Shown here: one piece after another, positions 34,348 through 45,629 of the stretch
Layout of the letters: the number at the start of each line of letters is the position of its first letter
Numbering within the stretch: position 1 is the first letter of the stretch
From: Paraphysomonas bandaiensis
Taxonomy: Eukaryota; Chrysophyceae
Direction: 5' to 3'
Assembly: GCA_965644295.1 (NCBI GenBank)
Contig: CBFFRP010000173.1
Span: 1-64,000 of the forward strand
Length of the DNA stretch: 64,000 nucleotides
Program-made: the position numbers and the translations under genes
The notes under the pieces: model-generated
What the model was told of the DNA's origin: nothing
The model's database searches: none
What the model saw: the letters and a program-made list of their open reading frames with translations, nothing else

Positions 34348-34893
34348 CGGACCGCAACAGTGTTGGTAAAACACAAACACAGTGAGGGAGTAAGCGGGAT
34401 TATCAATGAGAAATATGGGAGGGTGGATTCCTATCAGCTCTGCTCTCGTCTGCTGGCTGGATATGTACACACTCCCTCCAACTCACATACAGTCCAGTCC
34501 AGCCGTATCTTCCTCTCCATATGTCAGTGCAGTACATCCAGAGGGGTCGCTCCACGTGTCATCCTTTTCGGGAGTTCCGTTTTTGTCTTCAAAAAGTGCC
34601 GGAAATGGTCATTTTCTATGTTTTTGGACTCATATTTCAAAGTCGCCCCTAAAAATCCTATATATTACACTCCAGTGTCGTTGTGTGACATGACTGTGAC
34701 TGAAAACACAGTGTCTCTTGTAGATCCAACAATAAAATTTGGTTTTGAAAAACTGCTCAATGGAGTTGATTTTTTGTATAGGCCCAAGCCGCTTCGTGAG
34801 CACTGGACGGTCGTGTAGTTAAACACTGGCACGTGAACCATCTCACTGTAGGAGGTAGTTACATCAAGAGGTCAGTGAAGCGCTTCTGTTACA
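34348..34893. other. Head-to-head spacer with a possible small ORF
   Basis: This is the spacer between the MuiA-family gene (minus) and SSNA1 (plus). It holds an unusually long open plus-strand frame ending at 34818; see the low-confidence ORF at 34690-34818. Confidence 0.3.
34690..34818 (+). CDS. Possible small protein (42 aa), uncertain
   Basis: The frame beginning MTVTENTVSLVDPT and ending LREHWTVV has protein-like composition and follows about 340 bp of open sequence upstream. An alternative start at about 34618 gives 66 aa. It could be a small gene, or a 3' exon of an unseen gene sharing the spacer. No family is recognised, and it may be chance. Confidence 0.25.
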   Translation: MTVTENTVSLVDPTIKFGFEKLLNGVDFLYRPKPLREHWTVV

Positions 34894-35229
34894 ATGGCAG
34901 GCCAGGGTGCATCTCTTCAAAACTATAATAATGAGCTTGTGAAATGCATTGAGGATCTAAGAGAGAAGAGAGAAGAGATCAACAGGCAGATCCTTAAAGA
35001 AGAAGAGGAGAAGGCGAAGATCCAGAGAGACCTCAGCATACTCACTGATAGGCTATCAAGTATCAATGAAAATTTAGCCAAGAAGATTCAAGCGAGAAAT
35101 GAGTATGACAGGACGATACAGGAGACGGAGGCGGCTTATATGAAGATATTGGAGAGCTCACAGACACTGCTGCAGGTCCTCAAGAGGGAGACAGTGAGCT
35201 TGACTAAGAAGAAGCAGTCATCTTCCTAG
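34894..35229 (+). CDS. SSNA1: SSNA1/DIP13 basal-body and ciliary coiled-coil protein
   Basis: This intronless frame of 111 codons is almost entirely one coiled coil (about residues 8-105), beginning [20 protein letters not shown] and ending in a basic Lys/Ser tail. Length, single-helix design and the N-terminal segment [21 protein letters not shown] match SSNA1 (NA14) and the Chlamydomonas 13-kDa deflagellation-inducible protein. These proteins form filaments, bind and branch or stabilise microtubules, and localise to centrioles, basal bodies and axonemes. Its presence implies a flagellated life stage. Nothing about its regulation is visible beyond its head-to-head position with 34347. Confidence 0.93.
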   Translation: MAGQGASLQNYNNELVKCIEDLREKREEINRQILKEEEEKAKIQRDLSILTDRLSSINENLAKKIQARNEYDRTIQETEAAYMKILESSQTLLQVLKRETVSLTKKKQSSS

Positions 35230-36359
35230 GCCGTACGTATAGCCCGCATAAATCAAATCTTTATGCTTTGTTCAAAGTGGGTTGTTTCCACCACATTGTT
35301 CATAATGATTTGATTTTCTTGCTGTTACAGTAACTCTTCTGGACGAAGCTGTGTTGTACTACATTCTTTGTGCATGATATCATTCAAATTGCTTAATAAT
35401 TTATACGTAGTGCTTGATTACCTTTCGTGTCGGATACGTATCTATCCACCACAGCTCATTGCCTGCTAGTGGATGATGTGCATGCACTTGTTGAACACAC
35501 ATTACTATCACATTAAAGTTTAATTATATATATGCTGAACATGTAGAGTGTAATATAGATAAAGTTCAGTAAGTCGTTGTCGTACTCTATTATTCTCCTC
35601 TCGCAGTAGTTTATGATGATCGGTTTGTTAAAGTGAACGGAAAATTATATAGATGCAGCGTAGTATCTGTATGTTGATGCATACATCGAAACTTAATGTG
35701 GTCGTCTGTGTGTATTGATGCGACACGAATATAGAAATCTATCACTATCATTGCAAGAGAAAAAATACCTCAGTAGATATATTGGTTTGAGGTTTGAGTT
35801 AACCTACTCCAATAGTCATTTCCTTTAATTGCTGCCATTGAATTTTTATTTGCTTTCCTATTATTATTCATAGAAATACATTTTTCCTCTTATAGCAAGC
35901 ACGCTACAAGTAGCCATACATTTCAGATGTATTACGCTTTTAACATCATGAGGATAAGCAACAATTTATCCTAGGGATAAGTACATAAAAGGAGAAGCGT
36001 CCCTTATCTGAAACGAGGGTGAAAGGAAACAGGTGTTCAATATTAACACTAGGAAAACAAAGTACTCTTTCAAATCAATGGCAGCTATTATTGGACAATT
36101 TCGCCCTCGTTAAAACTTGTGAGCTCGGAGTGTTGGAAATTGACTTAACTGAACCATATTTTCACTCTATCCTGAAATTATAAGTTAGAAACATATAGTA
36201 ACAGAACAATATCACTTATAACCGAATGTCTTTCCACATCGTATGCCTAACACACTGTAATAAGAATGTCATCAAGTTACACATAGCCATGGCAGGATTA
36301 GACGCATAATTATCGATATAACAATCCGACAGTATACAGTATGACATAGCGCCTTTCCA
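35230..36359. other. AT-rich spacer
   Basis: This lies downstream of SSNA1 and of the small minus-strand gene ending at 36360. No coding or structural signal was recognised. Confidence 0.35.
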
Positions 36360-36695
36360 CTAAGCGCAATCAACGCAATTATTGAACTTCTCATATGCTT
36401 CGAGTTCTCTGAAATTATATATGTCAGTGATTAACACACGGTCACTCTAATACACATGTTAGTAAACTCTCATTACTCAGGTTATCGTACGCTTACCTCT
36501 GGGCTCACTAAACTCAGCAGGTGCATTATCACTGGTCTCTCTAGACACAAACGCTATATTTTTACAGACACCATTCGCGCTGACCCCACTAGGTACAGCA
36601 CTCACACTACTCTCTGGCAAAGTACGAAGGGACTTACTCTTCCCTAGAATCTCATCTGCCGTAGACTTGTTGGACGTGTCGCCCGAAGCCGGCAT
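36360..36695 (-). CDS. Small two-exon hypothetical protein (81 aa)
   Basis: Exon 1 (36497-36695) encodes a Ser/Thr/Ala-rich segment starting MPASGDTSNKSTADEILGKS and ends at a consensus donor (CCCAGAG/GTAAGC). Removing 36407-36496 (acceptor TTTCAGAG) continues in frame into exon 2 (36360-36406), ELEAYEKFNNCVDCA, then stop, total 82 codons. The alternative acceptor two bases earlier also stays open for a while but gives a less protein-like sequence. The CVDC ending could bind a metal or form a disulfide. I recognise no family; the gene is too short in each exon for simple ORF finding. Confidence 0.5.
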
Positions 36696-37175
36696 CGATG
36701 ATGATTCGTCTCTCCTGTCGTCACAATAACGAGGTTTTGAGTGTAGTCTTGGGTTTATTATAGATATAGCTTAACTCTGAAACATTTCAGGCCAGCGGGT
36801 CACTCTTGACTCCCGTAACCTCAAGCGCATCATAGATCGTATATGGCGCAAATACAATTCAATGGAAATAGCAATAATTCTTATAACTGTCATTTTTGAT
36901 GTATACAATACCGAATTAGTTAACATCTAAAACAACCCCATTGTCACATATTCAATATTACCTACAATACACAGATATATGAAGGCAAAAATATTGGTAA
37001 GTGACAAACTAAATATTACAAACACCTATAGCGTCGTAAAAAGTACTTTGAAACAATTTCTTGCTGCTCATTTGATTTTAGTCCAATTTCTTTGATATTT
37101 GATAATTAACTTTGAATCCCTCCTGCACACTGTAAACTAATATTAGGCCCGTAACAAACAACTTAAGTTCAATGA
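36696..37175. other. AT-rich spacer
   Basis: This lies between the start of the small gene (36695) and the stop of the FG-GAP gene (37176), both on the minus strand. No other feature was seen. Confidence 0.35.
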
Positions 37176-40100
37176 TTATTCTCCGGTACGTATAGCATAA
37201 GCCACCGGTAGAGTTTCACTGCAGACTTTGTTTTCTTCTGGGGCTGAGGGATTTGTATTGGCTATTGGGTTCAATACAGGTTTCTGCTCAGTTGGTTGGC
37301 CTGAACGCCTGTCCTGTACGCAGCAGAAAAAACAGAAGAAGCAAAATACACAAACTCCGCAAACTATGACAACAGGGAATACAATAATAACAATTGTATT
37401 GTTGTCAAAGGTGTCATCATCAGCATTAGGGTCATGCGGTAGCGAAGGCACGGTACTTGAAGAAATAGTGGGCACTGTGCTTGGAGAAGGAGTATCTATA
37501 GCAACAGTAGATCCGTACAGAACATAGCTCGATCCCGCAGAATCAAGTCCACTAGGATCAGCCTGCCCTGCACCAATTACCAAGTCAGGAGCACGATCGC
37601 CATTAATATCAGTACCAAAGCTGACAGCAGAACCAGTATTATCCCCACTTTGTAAGCCGTTGATGACAAGTCCTGTAGAAACGTCTAAGCTGTTCAAATA
37701 AAATGTACCGTTTCGCTGCATATCAAGACTATCGTATAGGACATATACAGCACCAGTTGACTCTCCATGTGAATCAGCGTTAGGAGACCCAATAACAACA
37801 TCATTCCTCGGACCACCACCAAAATTCCCATTGGCAACAACTGTTGTTCCACTGTGATCATAATCTGCACAGCCAATAATTACATAACTGGCGTTATTCA
37901 CGCTTGGTATTTCGTCACCCACTTCCATCGTATGCCACCCGTACATAAGATAGGTTGCACCGTTCTCAATAAATCCGTTGTTCGACGAATGTGGCGCTCC
38001 AATAGCAATATCATTATAACCATCGTCATTTATATCCCCCGCTGCGCTGACAGAGTGTCCAAACCTATCTTCTGGTTTCTCTCCATAAAGAATCCAACCA
38101 TTGCTTCCATCCAACGCTGCTGCATCTATCGACCTATTAGTTCGATGTCCTCCGAATATAACGTACACCGCACCAGACCTGTAGGCACTGGGTGCCCCAA
38201 CTGCCAGGTCTTCGAAGCCATCTCCATTCATATCGCCCACAGATGATAAAGAGAACCCAGTTTCATCACCAGCCGCAATGCCATCAATCACAAACCCACG
38301 GCATTCACTTAAATTAGATAGCATTATCATATTTGAGGCAGCGATATCATTTCCACCAAACAAAATATATACAGAACCACTCTGGTTGTTTCCGCCTTTA
38401 ATTGCACCGATGGCAATGTCGTCAAAACCATCCGCATTAATGTCACCAGCTGAGCCCACAGCGTATCCCATCATTTCGTTGTCAGTAACGCCTTCAATAA
38501 CAAGCCCATCCATGCTGTCAACAGTCACTACCCCACTGCTTCCAACAGCACTTCCACCAAATATTACGTATGCCATTCCAGCAGATCCAGCATTCGGCGC
38601 ACCAATAATGACATCATCAAAGCCGTCGCCATTACAGTCTGTGAACCCAACCGAAAATCCGAAGTTATCAGCAACACCCATACCATCTATAACAAACCCT
38701 GTTTGACCATCAATGTAACTGTCATCGAATTCAGGATCACTTGTTTGACCACCAAATATAATAGTGACTGATCCTCGCGTCGTTGAGTTCCCAGGAGAAC
38801 CCACAACAATATCCGCCATTCCATCACCATTAATATCTCCATTGCAGCTGATGGCATAACCACTCTGAGATCCCGCTGTATTTCCATCAAATACAAAGCC
38901 ATTGTTACCGTTTAATTCGCTCAAATCGCATGCTCCCCCAGTGCATATGTGCTGTGTAGGTGATAAAGATGGCATGTGCGTGTGGCCAGAATAAACGTTA
39001 AACAAGATAGACGTTGCGCCTGTACTTTCGGAATTTATCGAAGTCACCACTACATCAAGTTGTCCGTCAGCATTCATATCTCCAACACCAGCCACAGCAT
39101 ATCCGCTATTGTCATCTGCAGCAGCACCGTTGATAGAAAATCCACTACTTCCATCGAGCTGACTGACGTAATAAACACCACTGGTTACACTATTTACAAA
39201 TACCACATAGCTCGTGCCTTCATTATCTGAGTATGGGTCTGCATACGGTGCTCCCGCAACAATATCATCAACACCGTCATGATTAATATCACCAGCACAG
39301 CTCACCGAGTACCCTAAACCGTCATAATAATCAATGCCATATATAATAAAGCCATCTGGGCCAGATAGCGCACTCATAGAAACTGCGCCAGTGCTTCCAA
39401 TTGATGGGCTACCGTACATGACATACACTGCTGATGCTCCAAGCACAATATCATTGATACCATCGCCATTGACATCACAGCCAGTAACGGATTCGACAAC
39501 ATGTGAACACGATGATTTAAACCCATCTGATCCGTCTAGGTCCGCTACTCGGATGATTCCAGCGTCCACACCGGTACCTCCAAGGAAGCTAGAGCCAAAT
39601 ATTACACAGTCATCAACGTACACATCATCGTAGCCGTCATTATTTACATCACCAATACTATTTAAAGGGTAGCCAAAAAGGTTTGACGAACCAACAATTG
39701 TTATGCCATTTGTGCCATCAAAATTTTCCAGCACAAGTACACCTGCATCGCCCACAGAGGAGCTGCCATAGACTACGAAAGCCACCTCTAACGCAGGTAG
39801 TCCAATCATAAAGTCATCGAAACCATCACCATTTATATCACCCGCCTTTCCTTGATATCGGCCTATATTCAATGAATCCGTTGCACCGTCGGGAGCAACA
39901 ATAACGAATCCGTTTTTTCCATCTAAAGTTGTGACGTCAAATACTCCATTGCTACCGATAGAACTTCCTCCAAATATAACGTAACTTTCACCCATATTAG
40001 AAGCAGCATATGGGGCACCTATAACTAAATCATTAAAGCCATCACCGTTGATATCGCCAGCACCACACACGGTGTACCCGCCCTCACCACCACTATCGAA

Positions 40101-43100
40101 CCCTAGTATGGTAAAGCCATTTATTCCATTGAGCGTATTTAATGACTGAACTGCAGTATTTCCTAGAGAACTGGAGCCAAATATGACATAACTACAACCG
40201 GAATTGCTTGTAGAAGCAAATGGTGCACCAATAATTAAGTCTGGTAGCCCATCACCATTGATATCACCAAGTGCACTTACAGAATACCCACTTTGGTCAC
40301 TGTTTCCCTCGCCCATCCATGTCATCCCATCCACACCATCCAACTCATCAATATCAACAGGGTTGACAAAATGAATCGCAGGAAAGGATGGAGAAAGTGT
40401 CAGTGGCTCCAGTGTCGGTACAGGAGAGTAGTTGGGAGACTCTGTTTGTGGCGGTGTAGATGTACAAAATATTAAATATACTGCGCCACGATCATTGTTT
40501 GCATATGACGCTGCAGTCACAACATGTGACCCCACCCCAAGCACCTGAGAGCCAGAATTATCACCATCATCAACGCCGTTCATCGTAAAGCCGTTGGAGC
40601 CATCAATATCCCCTAGACGAAATTGGCCACTCGGTACAGATACTGCAAATATCGCAGCTGTTTCACCAACATTCTCATCATCGCCGATATCCTGGTACGG
40701 AAGGCCAAGAATGAAGTCAGCAATACCATCATGATCGATGTCACCAGCACAGCTGGTGGCCTTGACAAATCTCGCTTCAATTATAAATCCATCTTGACCA
40801 GATAAGGTGTCTAAATCGACTAATCCACTACTTCCCACGCCATCCCCACCGAAAAGCACATACGTCCTCTCCGAACTGCTACCACCATCCGCCACAATGA
40901 TATCAAAGCTGCCATCTCCGTTTACATCACACCCACCGGCCACGGACGAAATTATATTATACAATCCGCAGCTTATTCTAAAACCATTGGTTCCATCTAG
41001 ATCTGCCAATTCAAAGTAACCAAATTGAAATCCACTCCCAGCGATATCTGGTGCACCAAATATAATATAAACATAACTATTCGATAGCCCAAATAAAATG
41101 TCATCATACCCATCTCCATTGAAGTCGCCTGCTGTATCTATATGAAAATCATTGTCGCATCCACCACAGTGGTGGCCAGACTCGATAACAAAACCATTGT
41201 AACCATCAATATCATCAATATATAACAAGCCAGTTCCTCCTACAGCCTCGCCCCCAAATACGACATACAGATTTGCGTTTTCGCAATCGCAGGTAAACAT
41301 AATATCATTGTATCCGTCACCGTTGACATCGCCAGCCCTACTAACTCTATATCCAATATCACCCAAAGAGCTTCCGCGTATAGTGAATCCATTTGACCCA
41401 TCAAGAGTGTTTAAATATACAACACCAGAACTGCCAACAAAAGTGCCACCGAACAACACATAAACTTCCCCTGACGACGACACACCGTTTGGATCGGCAT
41501 AAGGTGCCCCGATAAGTATATCATCAAACCCATCCCCATTTACATCACCAGTACCACTCACCGTCCACCCACAAGCGTTAGCGTTGTTCACACCCCGGAT
41601 AACATATCCGTTGCTGCCGTCCAGATCGGACAATGACATAGACGAAATGGACGTGAGGCTTTCTTGACCGAGTACGACATACACAGCACCCTCGTCGTTG
41701 GCATAAGGAGATCCAATCAGTATATCAAGCTCACCATCACCGTTAACATCCGCTGTCCCGAGAGCATAACCTGCCTTGTCGCCACTGCTCTCTCCGTTAA
41801 TCGTAATACCTTCACCGGCTTGCATAGATTGCAGCTCCAACGGGTTTGTGCACTGCAACAAAGAATCGGCAGTTGGGGAAAAAGTATCATCTGTAGTTGG
41901 TGTAGCTGTAACCTGCGTTGTGGGAGGGACTGTATTCTGCAGGTCTGACGTGCAATAAATTAAATACGACTCTCCTTTTCCATCATTAGCGTTATACGCT
42001 GTTATCAGGACATCGTCGAGGAGGTCACCGTTGACATCACCCACACCAGCCACTACCCATCCCGAGTAGTCGTAAGAATTAACCCCATATATGGTATATC
42101 CGTTCCCCCCATTTATTCCATCTAACGAAATCACTCCATTCTCATCGTACCCACTAAATATTACATACGTCTCGCCCTCGTAAGTACTGTGGGGGGCTGC
42201 CGTGTAGGCCCCAATTAAGATATCATCTAAACCATCTAAATTCATGTCACGCGCACAGCTGACAGAATTTCCAACTGATCCACCTGTTCCTTCTATAATT
42301 AACTGCTCTTCACTCGTGAGTTCGTTGACATCTATACTTCCTGTGTTTCCTACTTCCCCCCCTCCGTATATCACGTGCACAGTGTTGGTAGTTATATCCC
42401 CAGCGACAATATCGTGATTGCTGTCGCCATTCACATCACATCCCCCAGATATGGACGATACATCCATGCCCCCAATTGTGAACATGTCTAGATCATGTAC
42501 AATGCAGTTACCTGAGGTGCACATATCACCTGATCCAAACACCACGAGTGTTTCATCATTTCCAACAATAGCTATGTCATCGTAGCTATCGCTGTTTATA
42601 TCTCCTACTGAAGACACGATGAAACCAAAGTTATAATCATCTCCCACGACGTTAAATCCATCAGATCCATTAAGGCTATTAACGAGAAGCGCACCGGACG
42701 ACCCGACATTCTCTCCACCATACACAACAGTCAGTGTTTTGGCCGAGGGAGCAGATATATACAAATCACTATAGCCGTCGTTGTTGACATCCCCACTGCT
42801 ACTGCTATATCCCAAATGCCCACCAGTAGTTGAACCGCGGATTATAAATCCATTCACACCATTGAGGGTACTAGTGTATAAAGATCCACCACTCCCCACT
42901 TCGGGTCCGCCAAATATGACGTAGGCTTCCCCAGCACCTGCCACTCCTGCTGGGTCAGCATCGGGGCCACCAATCAACACGTCGTCAAAACCATCCCCAT
43001 TGACATCACCAGCACCACTCACAGACCACCCGATATTCTCATACCCATCAGCACCGTATACTCTGAAGCCATTCGATCCGTCCAAGTCACGCAGAGAGAG

Positions 43101-43388
43101 TGTGAGTGTATCTGTCAGATGCGACCCTCCAAATACGATATACGTAGAAGTACCATAACAGTTACTGCACCGGTCAGATCCGAGCACAATATCATTGACT
43201 CCGTCCCCGTTAATGTCGCCTAATGAGCTGGCAGAGTACCCCGAATAGCTGAAGTATCCTTCCAGCACAGTGCCCTCTCCTGTCTGGAGATATGACAGCT
43301 CTAGAGGGCTAGAGCAGATGCTTCCGGTGGTCCTCACTGCTGATGAGATGAGCAGGAGCAATGAGAGCAACATGGTGATTGTTCGCAT
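37176..43388 (-). CDS. Giant integrin-alpha-like FG-GAP repeat surface protein
   Basis: This intronless gene encodes 2070 aa. It starts with a signal peptide (MRTITMLLSLLLLISSAVRT) and contains 28 FG-GAP units arranged as four blocks of seven. About 26 of these carry the Ca-binding pattern D-x-(N/D)-x-D-x-x-x-D (e.g. GDVNGDGFDDVLIGG); one blade in block 2 and one in block 4 are degenerate. Each seven-blade block should fold as one beta-propeller like the integrin alpha head. Blocks are separated by Pro/Thr/Ser linkers after blocks 1 and 2 (TTQVTATPTTDDTFSPT; SPNYSPVPTLEPLTLSPS) and shorter ones later. A transmembrane helix near the C-terminus (TIVIIVFPVVIVCGVCVFCF) is unusually Cys/Phe-rich and is followed by a short cytoplasmic tail. 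No integrin GFFKR motif or I-domain is seen. An adhesive or matrix-binding role is inferred; several blades begin with the same GSSGVV / DGxNGF pattern, showing repeated duplication. Confidence 0.92.
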   Translation of the reverse strand: MRTITMLLSLLLLISSAVRTTGSICSSPLELSYLQTGEGTVLEGYFSYSGYSASSLGDINGDGVNDIVLGSDRCSNCYGTSTYIVFGGSHLTDTLTLSLRDLDGSNGFRVYGADGYENIGWSVSGAGDVNGDGFDDVLIGGPDADPAGVAGAGEAYVIFGGPEVGSGGSLYTSTLNGVNGFIIRGSTTGGHLGYSSSSGDVNNDGYSDLYISAPSAKTLTVVYGGENVGSSGALLVNSLNGSDGFNVVGDDYNFGFIVSSVGDINSDSYDDIAIVGNDETLVVFGSGDMCTSGNCIVHDLDMFTIGGMDVSSISGGCDVNGDSNHDIVAGDITTNTVHVIYGGGEVGNTGSIDVNELTSEEQLIIEGTGGSVGNSVSCARDMNLDGLDDILIGAYTAAPHSTYEGETYVIFSGYDENGVISLDGINGGNGYTIYGVNSYDYSGWVVAGVGDVNGDLLDDVLITAYNANDGKGESYLIYCTSDLQNTVPPTTQVTATPTTDDTFSPTADSLLQCTNPLELQSMQAGEGITINGESSGDKAGYALGTADVNGDGELDILIGSPYANDEGAVYVVLGQESLTSISSMSLSDLDGSNGYVIRGVNNANACGWTVSGTGDVNGDGFDDILIGAPYADPNGVSSSGEVYVLFGGTFVGSSGVVYLNTLDGSNGFTIRGSSLGDIGYRVSRAGDVNGDGYNDIMFTCDCENANLYVVFGGEAVGGTGLLYIDDIDGYNGFVIESGHHCGGCDNDFHIDTAGDFNGDGYDDILFGLSNSYVYIIFGAPDIAGSGFQFGYFELADLDGTNGFRISCGLYNIISSVAGGCDVNGDGSFDIIVADGGSSSERTYVLFGGDGVGSSGLVDLDTLSGQDGFIIEARFVKATSCAGDIDHDGIADFILGLPYQDIGDDENVGETAAIFAVSVPSGQFRLGDIDGSNGFTMNGVDDGDNSGSQVLGVGSHVVTAASYANNDRGAVYLIFCTSTPPQTESPNYSPVPTLEPLTLSPSFPAIHFVNPVDIDELDGVDGMTWMGEGNSDQSGYSVSALGDINGDGLPDLIIGAPFASTSNSGCSYVIFGSSSLGNTAVQSLNTLNGINGFTILGFDSGGEGGYTVCGAGDINGDGFNDLVIGAPYAASNMGESYVIFGGSSIGSNGVFDVTTLDGKNGFVIVAPDGATDSLNIGRYQGKAGDINGDGFDDFMIGLPALEVAFVVYGSSSVGDAGVLVLENFDGTNGITIVGSSNLFGYPLNSIGDVNNDGYDDVYVDDCVIFGSSFLGGTGVDAGIIRVADLDGSDGFKSSCSHVVESVTGCDVNGDGINDIVLGASAVYVMYGSPSIGSTGAVSMSALSGPDGFIIYGIDYYDGLGYSVSCAGDINHDGVDDIVAGAPYADPYSDNEGTSYVVFVNSVTSGVYYVSQLDGSSGFSINGAAADDNSGYAVAGVGDMNADGQLDVVVTSINSESTGATSILFNVYSGHTHMPSLSPTQHICTGGACDLSELNGNNGFVFDGNTAGSQSGYAISCNGDINGDGMADIVVGSPGNSTTRGSVTIIFGGQTSDPEFDDSYIDGQTGFVIDGMGVADNFGFSVGFTDCNGDGFDDVIIGAPNAGSAGMAYVIFGGSAVGSSGVVTVDSMDGLVIEGVTDNEMMGYAVGSAGDINADGFDDIAIGAIKGGNNQSGSVYILFGGNDIAASNMIMLSNLSECRGFVIDGIAAGDETGFSLSSVGDMNGDGFEDLAVGAPSAYRSGAVYVIFGGHRTNRSIDAAALDGSNGWILYGEKPEDRFGHSVSAAGDINDDGYNDIAIGAPHSSNNGFIENGATYLMYGWHTMEVGDEIPSVNNASYVIIGCADYDHSGTTVVANGNFGGGPRNDVVIGSPNADSHGESTGAVYVLYDSLDMQRNGTFYLNSLDVSTGLVINGLQSGDNTGSAVSFGTDINGDRAPDLVIGAGQADPSGLDSAGSSYVLYGSTVAIDTPSPSTVPTISSSTVPSLPHDPNADDDTFDNNTIVIIVFPVVIVCGVCVFCFFCFFCCVQDRRSGQPTEQKPVLNPIANTNPSAPEENKVCSETLPVAYAIRTGE

Positions 43389-45629
43389 ATGTGTGTATAT
43401 ATGGCTGTATGTATCATGTAGGTGTGTATCTTTACTGGTACAGTCCGCAACAGGTCCACCGTATCGGCAGTCAACATCTTATTTTTTCGGAGATATATTG
43501 AAGCAAATATTCTTTATATTACTGAAGTGTAACTACGTATGGAATACAGATAATTGTTGTCTCAATAATAGAGGCATCTTGGAACAAAAATATACAAAGG
43601 ATGCCGATACGACTCTGTATGGTATACCGTATTCCGTACACGTCTACAGCTGTATCATGTACTCGTATCTTGTCATATAAAAGATGGTGTACCTCTCTAT
43701 GCACTTATCCAAAGATGAGGTACACCGTATACAGTATCCATCATATGGTACACGGTATGCGGTATACGGTACAGGTATACAGCACTGCTTATACATGCTG
43801 CGACACGAAGATCCTGGCCATGAGGATGCTCTGCAAGGACACGTACAGACATATCTGTATCAGTGCGTCGTCCTTGCTGGTAACATGCACATAATGTTTG
43901 CGAGTAAGAATAGGTCTGATGACTTGCTCTAACAGTATGCGGCTGTGGCGCTCTGCTTGCAGATGGTATCTATATATCGACTAGTTCCTACTGCATCACA
44001 ATATCAGCTGTGTACAGGGTATAAACAGCAGTTGCAGGTGTGAGGTCTTAACAGTGTGTATGGTAGATCATCGGTTGCACACAGGAGCCCACATATATCG
44101 TTGCTTCAAGAATGGCATCAAGAGTTACAGAATTGACACATTCATAATAAGTATGAGGGATTCTTCCATCAACTCGTCGATACACTTTCATAGATCGGTA
44201 CGGCGAATACTAACAGTCCTCATGTCACTCTTCATCATTAAACCCGTGTACCTGGATAAAGGTTCATAGAATGCTAGTGCTCCTACTTCCCATGCTGTGA
44301 AGACTGAAAGCTAAGTAATTTATCAGGATATAGCCGCAAGGCATAATCGTAATCTTCACTTTCAATATGAACGCATAGCTAATTTTTTCATCGTACGCAA
44401 ACGTATGCATCCTACTATGCTTAATATGATTCTGCTTTGGAAACTGGCAAATTTGGTCTGATTGTTTCAATTAATTTGAATGATGTTAGTGACGACATTA
44501 AAAATTGCGATCAAAATGAAGCCACATATGGTGGATATGGGTTGCCCCATGCTGAGAGCGTGCCCTAGTGTAGTACTAGTGTGACAAAACTAAGCAATGC
44601 ACTAATATTTATTATATTCCCGGCGTATTCTTTGTATGTGATGCCAAGCTAGCTCCAGCTGTTTCTAAAATGTATTTAGTAGGCTGTCTATACACATTTA
44701 CGAAAAATCCCGCCCTTTCTAGGGTAAAGCAATGCGCTGCTAGGCCTTCGCCTATAAAATTAGGGAAGATTATAATAAATATAATAAACAATATATCACG
44801 TTATCTCTACTACCACTCATTTCTAGTACGATCTTATATCGTCACTATCCTCTCATATGGTCAATATATATTTAGTTCTCATTACTTCTCATAATATAGT
44901 TAACCACTACTGTATTCTCCAGTAACCGTCATAATTCCAATATCTTAAAATTACAGCTTTTAATTGCTTAAACAGCAAAACTCAACACTCCCTCTCAATT
45001 CAAAGCTGTACATTGAATTGTCAAACCACGAGACATAACTGATGGGTAGAATTACAGCCCGCTTTTAATTGCTCCAACGGCAAAACTCAACATATGGCAC
45101 TGTGGCTACACTGTAGTAATGGGGCATGGATTTAATGAAAGTACTTGAAAGTTGTCAAGGCTTATGGTTTTTTTGGTAATGTGCTCTTAAAATGTATTTC
45201 TAAAATGAAGTATGTAACTAGCTATATCCCTGTAATTAGCTGTACACAGAATTCGACACCATTAAATAAGCCGATCTAATGACTCATTTTCTTGTGTAAA
45301 CATTGTTATCCACTGTAGGAGCTAACCAAACCAATTTTTCATCTACTTGATATGTAACGTCGCCATTACACAACCGTATCAGAGACTTTTCACTTCTAGT
45401 GCATAAGCATAACTCACTTCACTCTTTAAAAAGTTTGTGATGTGCACGCCGGTTACAGTTATTAGCAATATAACATCATAAGATAAGAGCAACTAACTAG
45501 CAATTATATGACGCAGAGCAGACTATGACTGCTGCTGTTTCATCTTGAATCAATTCAAAAAAAATGAAACAATAAAGGCGTGAACATCAGCCAGCTCTGT
45601 AGCGCCGAGCTCTTACATGTAGTCCTCCT
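43389..45629. other. AT-rich gene-free spacer
   Basis: This is the 5' flank of the FG-GAP gene and 3' flank of the V-ATPase gene. The stretch 43600-43790 is rich in GGTATAC/GTATACCG palindromes. Two 40-bp imperfect direct repeats (near 44948 and 45050: AATTACAGC...TTTTAATTGCT...AAAACTCAACA) are visible, and 44890-44970 weakly resembles 15300-15400. No gene is supported. Confidence 0.4.

Noticed and set aside
34147-34689. Upstream part of the long plus-strand ORF ending at 34818
   Set aside because: The first 200 bases lie antisense to exon 1 of the MuiA-family gene, and the rest has no consistent coding character.
37228-41958. Plus-strand ORFs opposite the FG-GAP gene
   Set aside because: Antisense shadows produced by the repetitive Asp/Gly codons of the blades.
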